Below are positions 1-10,400 of a stretch of DNA of 64,000 nt, in pieces. A program made the translations under genes and the position numbers. The DNA is from an uncultured Clostridia bacterium. Lineage in GTDB: Bacteria; Bacillota; Clostridia; Christensenellales; Borkfalkiaceae. Under the pieces are notes generated by a model. The model worked only from the letters and a program-made list of their open reading frames with translations, made no database searches and was not told the DNA's origin. Location of the stretch: NCBI GenBank assembly GCA_944328665.1, contig CALVHS010000019.1:35156-99155 (forward strand), read 5' to 3'. Position 1 is the stretch's first letter, and each line of letters opens with the position of its first letter.

Positions 1-2218
1 GCTCCATCTCCACCGTGACAACGCTCGGCTCGATATTCGTGACCGGCATCAACGCACCGACCATGTTCAAAATGAAACTGATCCCGTTTGCATCCTGCAT
101 GAATGCGGACGACCATTCGCCCCCGCTGAGATCGCACATGAAACTGCCGACCGTTCCCGTACCGAATTTCCACTGCGCATATAGAGGGACGTTAAAATCG
201 CCCGCAAGCACGAGATAATCGTCGTCTCTGACCCTGCCGCCGAAAAATCCGCCGAGCACCGCAGGAAACACACCGGTCTCATCCAGTTCGATGCCGTTGA
301 ACAGCACCGAACCTTTATCATACGCCACGGGATTGAACCCGTTTTCATATTCGTTGATATCCTTGATATCGGCTACGTTGAGATCTTCGCGCATTTCCAG
401 GACAAGATCGGCGCTGTTGGTGACGGTATGCAGCCTGCCCTTGCCTAAATCGCAGGCATTTTGCATCTCCTGTGCCGTAGTGCTGCCCGGCTCGATCCCG
501 ATCCCGACGATAGAAAGCGTGATCCCGTCTTTATTGAGATTTTCGATCGTCTCCAAATACTCGCTGTCTCCGCCGGAAACGCCGCCGTCCGTAACGATGA
601 TCATATGGCGGCGCGCCACATCCGTCAGCCCTTTCAGCAAGGTACCGGCGCGGTTGATCGCTTCCGAAAAAATGGTGCCGCCGCCCGTTTCGTTGATAGA
701 ACTGATGGCTTCGCGGATCGTCGTATCCTGTGTGCGCCGCGTGAGAGGCAATACGAGGTCGTACATGGAATTGAGCGCCATCACGCCGATGTAATCCCTT
801 TCGCTGAGGCTGTCCAAACACGCCGATGCCCCCGCTCTTGCCCAGGCGAGCATCGAATCTCCGCCCCCGAATTCCGCCCCCATGGAACCGGACGCGTCGA
901 TGATGATCATGACCGCCACGGGGGGCGTATAATTGATCACCTCCACGGGAAGCATGGATTGGTAGACCGTCCCGTACATGTCGCTGCGATTATACGCATT
1001 GTTGAGGCCTTCCTCATCCGTACCGCCCAACGTGAGCATGCCGCCGCCATATTCATGTACATAGGAATACAGAATATCGATAAAACCGCTCGGCATATCC
1101 TTATTGGCGACATTGTTGAGGATGACCTCGTCATAGGCGCACAACCCGGCGACATCTTGGGGCAGACGACCGGCGTCGGTGTACAAATTGATCACGCTCA
1201 CATCATATTCGCCCCGTTCTTCCAACAGGTCGACCAGAGCGTCCGATTCTCCTTCGCGGCTCTCAAGAATGAGGACGCGGTCGAATCTCTCCAAATTATA
1301 ATAAGAATAATACAGGTTGTTTTCTTCGAGCCGATCGTTCTGCGACGCGACTTTTATCTGTATTTTATGAAATCCTTCCTCCGTAAAAACATACGGGATC
1401 TCGACCGTGCGCGTGCCCGCTTCTATCACGAAATTGAATTGTTCGCTCTCTTCTCCGTTATCGCTCAGCGACAGGGTGACTCCCGTGGCCTTGTTGCTGT
1501 ACAACACGCAGCCGAGCGTGAATTCTTCTCCTGCGTTGATATGATATTCCGGATACTCTACCCCCAGCACCTGCACATCGCCCGCGCCGTCTTCAAACCC
1601 GTAAGACGAAGGGATATATGCCGTGTCCACGAGGATGCCGCGCGCCGTTACGGACTGTATGACGTCCTCGGCACGCTCGTCCGTCTCCTTTCCGTCCGTC
1701 ACGAGAACGATCTTGCCGGACGCGTTTTCCGAAAATAATTTGGACGTATAGGTGAGTGCGGCGGCAATATCCGTGCCGCCCGTTTCCGCAGGCAGCTCCG
1801 CTGCAAGATACGCATCGAAAATGCCGTCCACATCGCTCGTCATCGGCACCGCATAGCGCTGGTCGAAGCCAAAGGTGACGATGCCTATTTTATAACCGTC
1901 ATACCATGCCCCCGTTTCCAACGCCGCCTGCATAAAATCGTCGCGCGACTGTTCCGCTTGTTCGCCGGAATCGGATACGTCAACGACAAAAATGATCTCG
2001 TTGTATTCGTTGGAAATGTCATAGCGGATATATATGCCCGCCAGCACAAAGACGCAGCAGACGCTGATCACGCAATGCAGCACGAGAGAGATGATACGGT
2101 TCCTCGTGCGGCGGTATTTCTTTTTGCTGAGAAAATACATCAGCAAAGCGGCCCCTATCAAAGGGATCAAGAGCAGCAAAAGCCAAGGGGACGTAAATTG
2201 AATGGGAAAATTCGACAT
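1..2218 (-). CDS. Membrane-anchored protein with two VWA domains (C-terminus cut by the window edge)
   Basis: The frame is open from an ATG at 2218 to the window edge, giving 739 residues without a stop; the C-terminus is missing. Two transmembrane segments (about residues 8-30 and 42-64) precede a first von Willebrand A domain with a MIDAS-like DVSDS at 80-84. A second VWA domain has a canonical DASGS starting near residue 441. The region between the two is probably a glutamine-amidotransferase-like fold, as in related BatA-type proteins; that is inference. It is the last visible gene of the moxR-DUF58-batA cluster, 23 bases after the preceding stop. VWA proteins of this kind are thought to work with the MoxR ATPase on metal-dependent assembly or envelope tasks. 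The exact role is unknown. Confidence 0.85.
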   Translation of the reverse strand, partial: MSNFPIQFTSPWLLLLLIPLIGAALLMYFLSKKKYRRTRNRIISLVLHCVISVCCVFVLAGIYIRYDISNEYNEIIFVVDVSDSGEQAEQSRDDFMQAALETGAWYDGYKIGIVTFGFDQRYAVPMTSDVDGIFDAYLAAELPAETGGTDIAAALTYTSKLFSENASGKIVLVTDGKETDERAEDVIQSVTARGILVDTAYIPSSYGFEDGAGDVQVLGVEYPEYHINAGEEFTLGCVLYSNKATGVTLSLSDNGEESEQFNFVIEAGTRTVEIPYVFTEEGFHKIQIKVASQNDRLEENNLYYSYYNLERFDRVLILESREGESDALVDLLEERGEYDVSVINLYTDAGRLPQDVAGLCAYDEVILNNVANKDMPSGFIDILYSYVHEYGGGMLTLGGTDEEGLNNAYNRSDMYGTVYQSMLPVEVINYTPPVAVMIIIDASGSMGAEFGGGDSMLAWARAGASACLDSLSERDYIGVMALNSMYDLVLPLTRRTQDTTIREAISSINETGGGTIFSEAINRAGTLLKGLTDVARRHMIIVTDGGVSGGDSEYLETIENLNKDGITLSIVGIGIEPGSTTAQEMQNACDLGKGRLHTVTNSADLVLEMREDLNVADIKDINEYENGFNPVAYDKGSVLFNGIELDETGVFPAVLGGFFGGRVRDDDYLVLAGDFNVPLYAQWKFGTGTVGSFMCDLSGGEWSSAFMQDANGISFILNMVGALMPVTNIEPSVVTVEME

Positions 2219-2241
2219 GATCTTTTTCTCCTCTTACCCCC

Positions 2242-4233
2242 TTACAAAAACTCGCGTGAATGCAGCAGCCATTCACAGAACAAAAGCACTACGAAAGCGA
2301 TCGCTATGTATCGAACGAGCTCTTTATACTCGTTCCCGTAAGACTCCACCAAATAGGGGTTCCGGAAAGAATCTGCCTGCGCAAAGATATTGCTCTCCTC
2401 GGCGGGGATCTTCGCATAGATCCTCTGCTCGATCTCCTTCCCGAAATCCGTCGTCTGGACGAGCGAATACGTCCCCGGTACATCCAGCCGAAGGGTCGCG
2501 GGAAATTCGTTGAAGATCGTCTGCGACTCCCCCGTATATGTGTTGGAGACGGCAAGCTGCGGGCCGCGGGCATTCAGCGTAACGTCCTCATTTACGGAGA
2601 ACGCATTGCCTTCCACCGTGTACGGGATCCACTGCTCGAACAAATTATAAAACAGCGCACAAAAATCGACAAACCGCATCGAAATATTGGAAAAATGTAC
2701 GCTGAAGGGGAAAACGAGCACTTTGCTGTTCCCGTCGTTTTTTGCGAGCAAGACGGGGGACGTGTCACAGCTGAGCAAGACCTCGTAAGACGGATCATAG
2801 GAAAGCAATTCGGTATAACGCGTCACAAAGATCTTGTCCGCCGCAACATTTTGGAGCAATTCGCTGTCCTGCTTTTCCTGCGTGAGATAGACGCCCACTC
2901 CCTGCGTCCCGGCGACGGAAATGCTTCCTAAAGTCAAGCCGGAATTTTCGGGCGCGCTGTCCGGATCCCAAAGGATGACGATGCCGTCCGTAGGCATGAC
3001 CTCGGGCATGGTGTGCTCGAAAATGTAGAGATCGAACCCCTCCGTGGCAGGTTCGCTGTGCACTTCCGTGACCTGGATATCCCACACGTTTTTCTCCGTG
3101 CGGTAATACGACGCCATCGCCCCCAAAACGCCGTTGACGAGATTGTTCGGCGCGGGAGAGCTATATTGGACCTTCAGCACTTCTTTTTTTCCGTCATAGA
3201 TGGAAAAAGAATCGTCCTGCGAGAAGGAATCGCCTCCGTCCAATACGATATTGATATCCCCGTAAGAATAAAAACGGTCTGCGTCCGCGATGGAAACGAA
3301 AAGGACGTTTTCGTCGTTCATTTCGTAATCTTCCGGCTTCAGGTTCCCCGAACGGAAGATCACGGTCATCGTTCTGTCCTGCCTGCACGGAACGAGCGCG
3401 CTCAATTCGACCGTCCGGGCGGGTTCGCCCTCTTCCAACTCTTCCGTGTTGACGTCATGCACCTGCGCCCTGAGGGAGACGTTCCCGTCCCTGCCGTAAC
3501 ACGCCACTTCCACAAACAGGGAATAATAGTTGTCCTCCACCACGGTATACGCGTTCAGGATCCCCGCGTTCCACTCCCCTTCCTCCGTGACGTCAACGAC
3601 GTTCACTTTGGAGGGAATATACGAATATCGGGTATCGGTATATAAGTAAAGTTCGGCGTTTTCGTTTTCGCGGACGACGTTTTCGCAAAGGCGCATCGCC
3701 GCGTCGATATCCGAAGCGCCGTAAGAGCACTCGTTTTCGCTAAGCAGCGCTTCCAATCCCTCTTGCACGGCCTGCGCGGACGAAGCCGTCGCGCGCTGCG
3801 CAAGGGTGATCGGCGTGGGCCCCGCCACAAAAATACTGACATAGCCGCCCGCCGCAAAAACTTCATCGGCGAGCTGCGCCGCCGCGTCCACCGCCCTGTC
3901 GAACCGCGTCTCTCCGCCCGCGCCCGCGCGCATGCTTGCCGATGAATCGATCACGGCGATCACTTCGCGCTCCGTGACGGCGGCACGCGTGATGAGAGCG
4001 GGCTGCGCGATCGCCAAGGAACACGCGGCAAGAAAAAGCACCTGGCAAACGATCAGCAAAATGTTGCGCAGCTTGCTGACGGGCAGGCGCTTTTTTTTCA
4101 GTTTCAAGCTGAGTGCCCAAATATATGTACTGGAGACGTGCTGCTGCTGATAGTTCGCTTTGATGATATAGATGAGGATGAGCGCCGCAATCGAGATGAA
4201 TGCCAGCAGCCCCAAAGGCGTCAATAAACTCAT
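2242..4233 (-). CDS. BatA-like VWA membrane protein
   Basis: The protein has 663 residues. The ATG at 4233 overlaps the stop of the DUF58 gene in an ATGA junction, which fixes the start. An N-terminal BatA-type region carries two transmembrane helices (about 4-24 and 56-78). A VWA domain follows with the MIDAS motif DSSAS at 96-100. A long extracytoplasmic middle region comes next, and a final transmembrane helix lies a few residues before the C-terminus. Such proteins occur in Bacteroides aerotolerance-like (Bat) operons and MoxR-linked clusters. Translational coupling to the DUF58 gene supports a joint complex. The substrate is unknown. The domain calls rest on motif recognition only. Confidence 0.85.
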   Translation of the reverse strand: MSLLTPLGLLAFISIAALILIYIIKANYQQQHVSSTYIWALSLKLKKKRLPVSKLRNILLIVCQVLFLAACSLAIAQPALITRAAVTEREVIAVIDSSASMRAGAGGETRFDRAVDAAAQLADEVFAAGGYVSIFVAGPTPITLAQRATASSAQAVQEGLEALLSENECSYGASDIDAAMRLCENVVRENENAELYLYTDTRYSYIPSKVNVVDVTEEGEWNAGILNAYTVVEDNYYSLFVEVACYGRDGNVSLRAQVHDVNTEELEEGEPARTVELSALVPCRQDRTMTVIFRSGNLKPEDYEMNDENVLFVSIADADRFYSYGDINIVLDGGDSFSQDDSFSIYDGKKEVLKVQYSSPAPNNLVNGVLGAMASYYRTEKNVWDIQVTEVHSEPATEGFDLYIFEHTMPEVMPTDGIVILWDPDSAPENSGLTLGSISVAGTQGVGVYLTQEKQDSELLQNVAADKIFVTRYTELLSYDPSYEVLLSCDTSPVLLAKNDGNSKVLVFPFSVHFSNISMRFVDFCALFYNLFEQWIPYTVEGNAFSVNEDVTLNARGPQLAVSNTYTGESQTIFNEFPATLRLDVPGTYSLVQTTDFGKEIEQRIYAKIPAEESNIFAQADSFRNPYLVESYGNEYKELVRYIAIAFVVLLFCEWLLHSREFL

Positions 4234-5129
4234 GAAAGTAACCCTGTCTTGAAAAACTCCGCAAACAATACCTTTTCGATAGGCTGGGCGGTGGAGACGG
4301 AAATAAAATCGGCGTTCCACCGCATACAAAAACTACGCAGGTCTTCTTTCAGCCCTGCGAGTGCCTCTTCGTATGCCTTTTGCAGCGAGGAATTGATGCG
4401 TATCTTCATATTCCTCGGATCCTCGACGGATTGCGACTCAGAATCGATCAGGTTTACCCTTCCGCTGTACGAAGGGTCTATCTCCTCAGGCGTAAGCACT
4501 TGCAAAAGCATGATCTGCCGCCGTTTGTATGCGAGATAGCTGACCGCTTTTTTCCAATCGGATTCGGTAAAAAAGTCCGAGATGATGAGGGTGAGGCCGT
4601 TTTTCGTCCCCGTGTCGGGACATCCGGTCACACATTTTTCAAGATCCGTTTCCCCGTCAAAATCCAGATCGCCGAGATTCGAGATCGCGCGGAAAAAGGA
4701 ATTTTTTCCGACGATGGTGCCGAACGGGTTTTCCGAACGGTCGCCGCGCATCAGATTGAAGGAGACCTTGTCCATATTGTGGACAGCCAAAAAGCCCATC
4801 GCCGCGGCTGCCGCCACGGCGTAGGCGCCCTTTTTCGGATTCTCTTTTCCCATAGACGCGGAGCAGTCCAAAAAGATCTGCACCTGCATCTGCCGCTCGT
4901 CCGTAAACAGTTTAAGAAAATATTTTTCAAAACGGCTGAACAGATTCCAGTCGATGCGGCGGATGTCGTCGCCGAGTTGATATTCCCTGAAGTCGGCAAA
5001 CTCTACCGTCTGCCCATATGTCGTGACCAGGTGTTTTCCGCCGAAATATCCCGTCAGGCTGGATTTTAAATTAAAAGCCAAAGCCTCCAATCGACTGAAA
5101 AACCGATCGTTCAAGTATTTATTACTCAT
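4230..5129 (-). CDS. DUF58 domain protein
   Basis: The protein has 299 residues. It carries the hallmark DUF58 stretch REYQLGDDIRRIDWNLFSR at about 48-66, followed by a VWA-like core with DCSAS at 88-92. DUF58 proteins are regular neighbours of MoxR ATPases and are thought to act as VWA-like adaptors. No signal peptide or membrane helix is evident, so it is probably cytoplasmic. It begins 18 bases after the moxR stop and overlaps the next gene by 4 bases. Family assignment is firm; biochemical function is not established. Confidence 0.9.
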   Translation of the reverse strand: MSNKYLNDRFFSRLEALAFNLKSSLTGYFGGKHLVTTYGQTVEFADFREYQLGDDIRRIDWNLFSRFEKYFLKLFTDERQMQVQIFLDCSASMGKENPKKGAYAVAAAAAMGFLAVHNMDKVSFNLMRGDRSENPFGTIVGKNSFFRAISNLGDLDFDGETDLEKCVTGCPDTGTKNGLTLIISDFFTESDWKKAVSYLAYKRRQIMLLQVLTPEEIDPSYSGRVNLIDSESQSVEDPRNMKIRINSSLQKAYEEALAGLKEDLRSFCMRWNADFISVSTAQPIEKVLFAEFFKTGLLS

Positions 5130-5147
5130 GTAAAAGCCGCGTCCGCT

Positions 5148-6146
<999 letters not shown>

Positions 6147-6170
6147 GGAATATATTCCTGCTCCTTTCGA

Positions 6171-7298
6171 TTATCTCCTGATGATGTCCGCATAATCTTC
6201 GATGATGCCGATGAGATCTTCCGGAATATTGTCGGAAGAAGAGATCTCCTGCTGTGCCTCTTCGTATGCGTTTTCGTACGTCGAGCCGCCGTAATCGGTC
6301 TGCCCGTCATTCACCTGATGCGCGGGATTCGTGCTGCCGCCGCCCCCTTCGCCATCGCCTTCGAGATCGCCGTCGCCGCCCTCTTCTTCCTTGTCTCCGT
6401 TATCGTCCGGGCTCGGCTTCGGCACCGTGATACTGCCGTCGCCCCCCTGCGGAGGAGAAGGAAGTTCGTTCGTCATATCCGTCTCCGGTTCAAATTCTGC
6501 GTCGCCGACCGGCAAAAAGGTCGCCACGAGGAACAGATCTTCCGATACGGCTTTGTCCGTGCGGCAAGGGTCGGCAAAGCCGTCCGACCAGCCGGCAAAG
6601 AAATACTCGCCTTCCTCTTCCGTTTCGCCGGCGATCGCCCAGATCACCTTCGCGTCCTCGCCCGCCGTGACCGTCTGCTTATAGAGCACGACGCCCGACT
6701 CGTCCGTCTCGCCCGTGAGCCCTAAAATGATGCCCGCTCCGTCTACCGTATAGGTGATAGTATACTCGGCGGGAAGCGCCTGCTCTCCGCGGAGCAGCTC
6801 CGCCCCGCTGGGCAGCACGTCCGCCGCGGCGAGCGCGGAGACGGCCGTCGTCCCCAGCCCGAGCGCCGCGACGGCGCTCAGCGTCACGACGATCGCCATG
6901 CTGAACACTTTCAACGCGATCTTTTTGACACCGGAAGTTCCGAAATTGCGCAAAATGGAGACGGTATTCGCGCGCTGCGCGCAGGCGAGGGTCTCCTCGC
7001 TGTCTTTAAACTCGAGCAAGGTGACCATCCTTTCGTCCAACCCCATCTCCTTGTCTATGCGCTTTGCCGTCTGCCTCTCCGTAGGGCGGAAAAACACAAA
7101 ATAGAAGAACGGCAGGGCGCCGCCCCAAACGGCGGCAAAGACGATCGCTCCGAGCCATACATGCTTAAAATCGGTGAACCAGAAGACCACGGAACAGACC
7201 GCCAAGGCAGCCAGCGCCACGACGAGCCCGCAGACCAGCGATTTGATGACCGCTTCTTTGACGAGCCGCTTTTTGTATAAATGTAAAATTTCATTCAT
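6171..7298 (-). CDS. DUF4175-like membrane protein with an InlB-type repeat insertion
   Basis: The protein has 375 residues and is the first gene of the moxR operon. The start ATG at 7298 follows AAGGAG by 9 bases. The N-terminus has two transmembrane helices (about 19-40 and 47-70) and a short cytoplasmic segment, like the N-terminal part of DUF4175-type proteins of MoxR clusters. A third helix lies near 127-150. The outer part resembles a single InlB B-repeat (YTITYTVDGAG through FFAGWSDG). An acidic, Gly/Asp/Pro-rich low-complexity linker and a short helical tail follow. The fold after the third helix suggests exposure outside the membrane. The DUF4175 resemblance is tentative. Confidence 0.6.
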   Translation of the reverse strand: MNEILHLYKKRLVKEAVIKSLVCGLVVALAALAVCSVVFWFTDFKHVWLGAIVFAAVWGGALPFFYFVFFRPTERQTAKRIDKEMGLDERMVTLLEFKDSEETLACAQRANTVSILRNFGTSGVKKIALKVFSMAIVVTLSAVAALGLGTTAVSALAAADVLPSGAELLRGEQALPAEYTITYTVDGAGIILGLTGETDESGVVLYKQTVTAGEDAKVIWAIAGETEEEGEYFFAGWSDGFADPCRTDKAVSEDLFLVATFLPVGDAEFEPETDMTNELPSPPQGGDGSITVPKPSPDDNGDKEEEGGDGDLEGDGEGGGGSTNPAHQVNDGQTDYGGSTYENAYEEAQQEISSSDNIPEDLIGIIEDYADIIRR

Positions 7299-7337
7299 AC
7301 CTTTTATCTCCTTTTCAGTCTTTCTACATACAGATTC

Positions 7338-7366
7338 ATTATACTATTTTTTTTTTCATTTGTAAA
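7338..7366 (-). promoter_or_regulatory. Sigma-A-type promoter of the moxR operon with an A10 spacer
   Basis: On the minus strand the -35 box TTTACA (7366-7361) is separated by 17 bases from the -10 box TATAAT (7343-7338). Ten of the 17 spacer bases are a run of A. Start codon of the first gene lies about 40 bases downstream. Slippage of the run would alter spacer length directly. Confidence 0.8.
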
Positions 7367-7377
7367 GCAATATATAT

Positions 7378-7426
7378 GGTAAAAAGGAAAACAGACCCTA
7401 TTTTCAGATCTGTTTCCCCTTTTACC
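7378..7426 (-). terminator. Hairpin after the giant lipoprotein gene, probable terminator
   Basis: An 18-base imperfect inverted repeat (7378-7395 with 7409-7426, two G-U type differences) begins 50 bases after the giant gene's stop. The T-rich tract lies inside the downstream arm rather than after it, so termination is likely but not certain. It separates the giant gene from the moxR-operon promoter. A 16-base palindrome (7468-7483) overlaps the stop codon itself. Confidence 0.55.
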
Positions 7427-7475
7427 ATTGCGGCAGAAATTTCCGCCGCTTATACTGTTGCATCAGTCCGCATAA

Positions 7476-10400
7476 TTATGCGGCAGTTTCCTCGTCGCCG
7501 CCGTAGGAATAGAGGACGACGAACTCGATCTTCGCGCGGCAGCTACCCGCCCAATTGTCGTTCCAATTGCAGCCGGAATCAAGGACGTATACATACACGA
7601 CGATTGTTTGCGCCGCCGTCCAATCGACAAACGGGGTGACGTCCAGCGTCGACAAGCCGACGGGCAGTTCCAATTTCTGCAGCGCCGTGCAGCCCGAGAA
7701 GCAGTAGTTCCCTACCTCGACGAGCGTTGACGGCAGAGAGACGCTCTTCAAAGAGGTGCAGCCCATAAAGGCTTCCAGCTCGATCTCCGTGACGCCCTCT
7801 TCGACGATCACGGACTCCAGATAGATGCAGTTTTGGAACATCTCTTCGCAGAGGATGCCGATAGAACCGGGGATGGTGACGCTCTTAAGGCCGCTTCCGC
7901 TGAACGCGGTGTCCTTCAGTTCTTCGATATTGTCGGCAAACTCGACGCCGGCAAGCGACGTGCAGCCAATAAAGGCGCTGTCGCCGATGCTCGTTACGCA
8001 GGTCAGATCCGCGACCCCTTCTCCGAAAGAGTTGACGATCTCCATCTCCCCTTCCGCATTCAGCCGATACAGATAGATCGTTTTCAGCGAAGTGCAGTTT
8101 TGGAAAGCATAGTTGCCGATGGTCGTCAGCGATTCGGGGATGTATACCGTTTCCAGCGCCGTGTTATCGGCAAAGGTGTATGTACCGAGGCTGGTGACCG
8201 ACGCGGGCAGGACGATAGATTTGATATTCGATTCCCTGAACGCAGACCCGCCGATCGTCGTGATGGTCGAAGGCAGATCGATCTTCGTAAAGGGCGTCTG
8301 ATGGAACATGTACGTCGGGATGATCGTCACGCCCTCTTCAAAGATCACTTCTTCCAGCGCCGTGCAGCCGGAGAACGGCTTGGACGACGAACTGAGCGAA
8401 GACGTCTCTTGCAGAGATTGGAAGGTGACTTTTTTCAGCGACGTACAGTTCTGGAACAGGTAGGTGCCGAACTTTTGCAGGCCTTTCGGCAGGACGATAG
8501 ACTCGAGCGCCGTGCAGCCGGAGAATTCATAGTTGCCCAGCGTTTTGAGCGTGGAAGGCAGCGTGACGCTGACGAGCGAAGCGCAACTGTTAAAGGTATA
8601 ACCGCCCAACTTCTCTACCCCTTCGGGGATCGCGACACTCTGCAAAGAGGTGCACTCGCGGAATATCTGATTGCCGATCGTCTGCACCGTTTCGGGGATC
8701 GCCACGGTCCTGATATTGGCGGCACGGTAGAAAGCGTGATCGCCGATCTCCTCCAGCCCTTCGGGCAGGACGACGGATGTGCCCATATAGTTTTGGAACG
8801 CCCTGTCGGGGATCGATTTGGATTCACCCAGCGTGACGATGACGTTGCCGTAGAAATATGAGAACGCATATCCGACGATCTGGTCGGTCGTAAGCGTGAC
8901 CGTCATATCTCTGAACCCGTTGAGGGCATACGCGCCGATCTTGACGCCTGCCGGTACCGTGTAATTTCCGATGCCGGACATGGCGCCGGGAACGCCGATG
9001 GCTTCGGCATCGGCATTCAGCAAGACGCCGTCCTGCGCCATAAATGCCGTGTTGCCCTCGGCGACCGTAACGGACAGCTTGTTGAAAGCGTTGTTTCCGA
9101 TGGACGTGACCGTAGAAGGCACCGTGATCGCCGTCAGCCCCGTGTTAAGGAAGGCGTCCGCGCCGATCTCTTCCAGCCCTTCGGGCAGTTCGAGAGAGGT
9201 GAGCGACTTGGCGCCGTTGAACACGCCGTTTCCGATCGTCTTGAGCGTAGAAGGCAGGATCATCACGGAGATGCTTTCGCAGTCTTCGAACACGCCCGCT
9301 TCGATCGTCTCGAGCGACGTCGGCAGGAGCGCTTCTCCTTCGCTGCCGGACACCGCTTTCGTGGCGGGATCATACAGTTGGATGGTGGTCAAGGCGGTGC
9401 AGCCGAGGAAGATATCTTCCGGCAGGCACTCGATCTGCGCGTTGAGCACGACCTTTTCCAGCGCCGTACAGCCTAAGAACACGCTGTCCGTATAGCTGGT
9501 CGCGCTCGTGCTGTAGCGGGTGGAGGAGGTCAGGTACTGTACTTCTTTCAAAGACAGGCAATTGCTGAACGCCTCCGCGCCGACGCGGGTGACCGTTTCG
9601 GGGATGATGACCTTTTCGACGCCGCTTTCGGTGAACGCGTTGTCGCAGATCTGCTGCAAGCCGTAAGGAAGGGTCACGACATCATCATCGCCGTTGAGCG
9701 CGCCGTCCGACGTCGTATACTGCACCGTTTTGAGGTTGGGGCAGTTCATGAACACATCCGAACCGAGCATCGTCAGCGCGTCATGCAGGACGACCTTTTC
9801 GAGCTTCGCGTTGTTGGAGAGCGCGCTGTCCGCCCTAGTACTAGAGTCCGCGGAAGACAGCTTCGTCACGCCGCGCGGTATAAAGATCTCTGTAAAGCCC
9901 GTGTTCTGGAAGCAATAGGTGCCGATGTACTCCAGCATGTCGGGCAGCTTTGCGACGCCCGTTTCGCCCTCGGTCACTTCACCCTTTATGGGATCGTACA
10001 GATCGATGGTCGTCAGCGACGAGCAGTTGCAGAAGGTATAATTTCCGAACGACGTGATCTCTTGGTTGAGCACGATCTTTTCCAAGTTCGTGCAGCCGTC
10101 GAACATGTAAGTCGCGTAGCCGGTGGCAGAGGTAGAATAGGTGCTCGCCGACGTAAGGTAATGTACTTCTTTCAGGTTCACGCAGTCCCGGAACGAGTAA
10201 GAACCCATCCTCTCCACCGATTCAGGGATGATCGCCTTGGTAAACAGAGGCGCCGCTTCGCCCTCGTCGAGCGAACTGCTGCCTGCCCTGCCGCTGCCGA
10301 AAGCGTGATTGCCGAGAATGGTAAGGCTTTCGGGCAGGGTCAGTTCGCCTTCGTTGCCGACGAGCTCGCCGCTCGCGTCCAGATACCGGACGGTCTTCAG

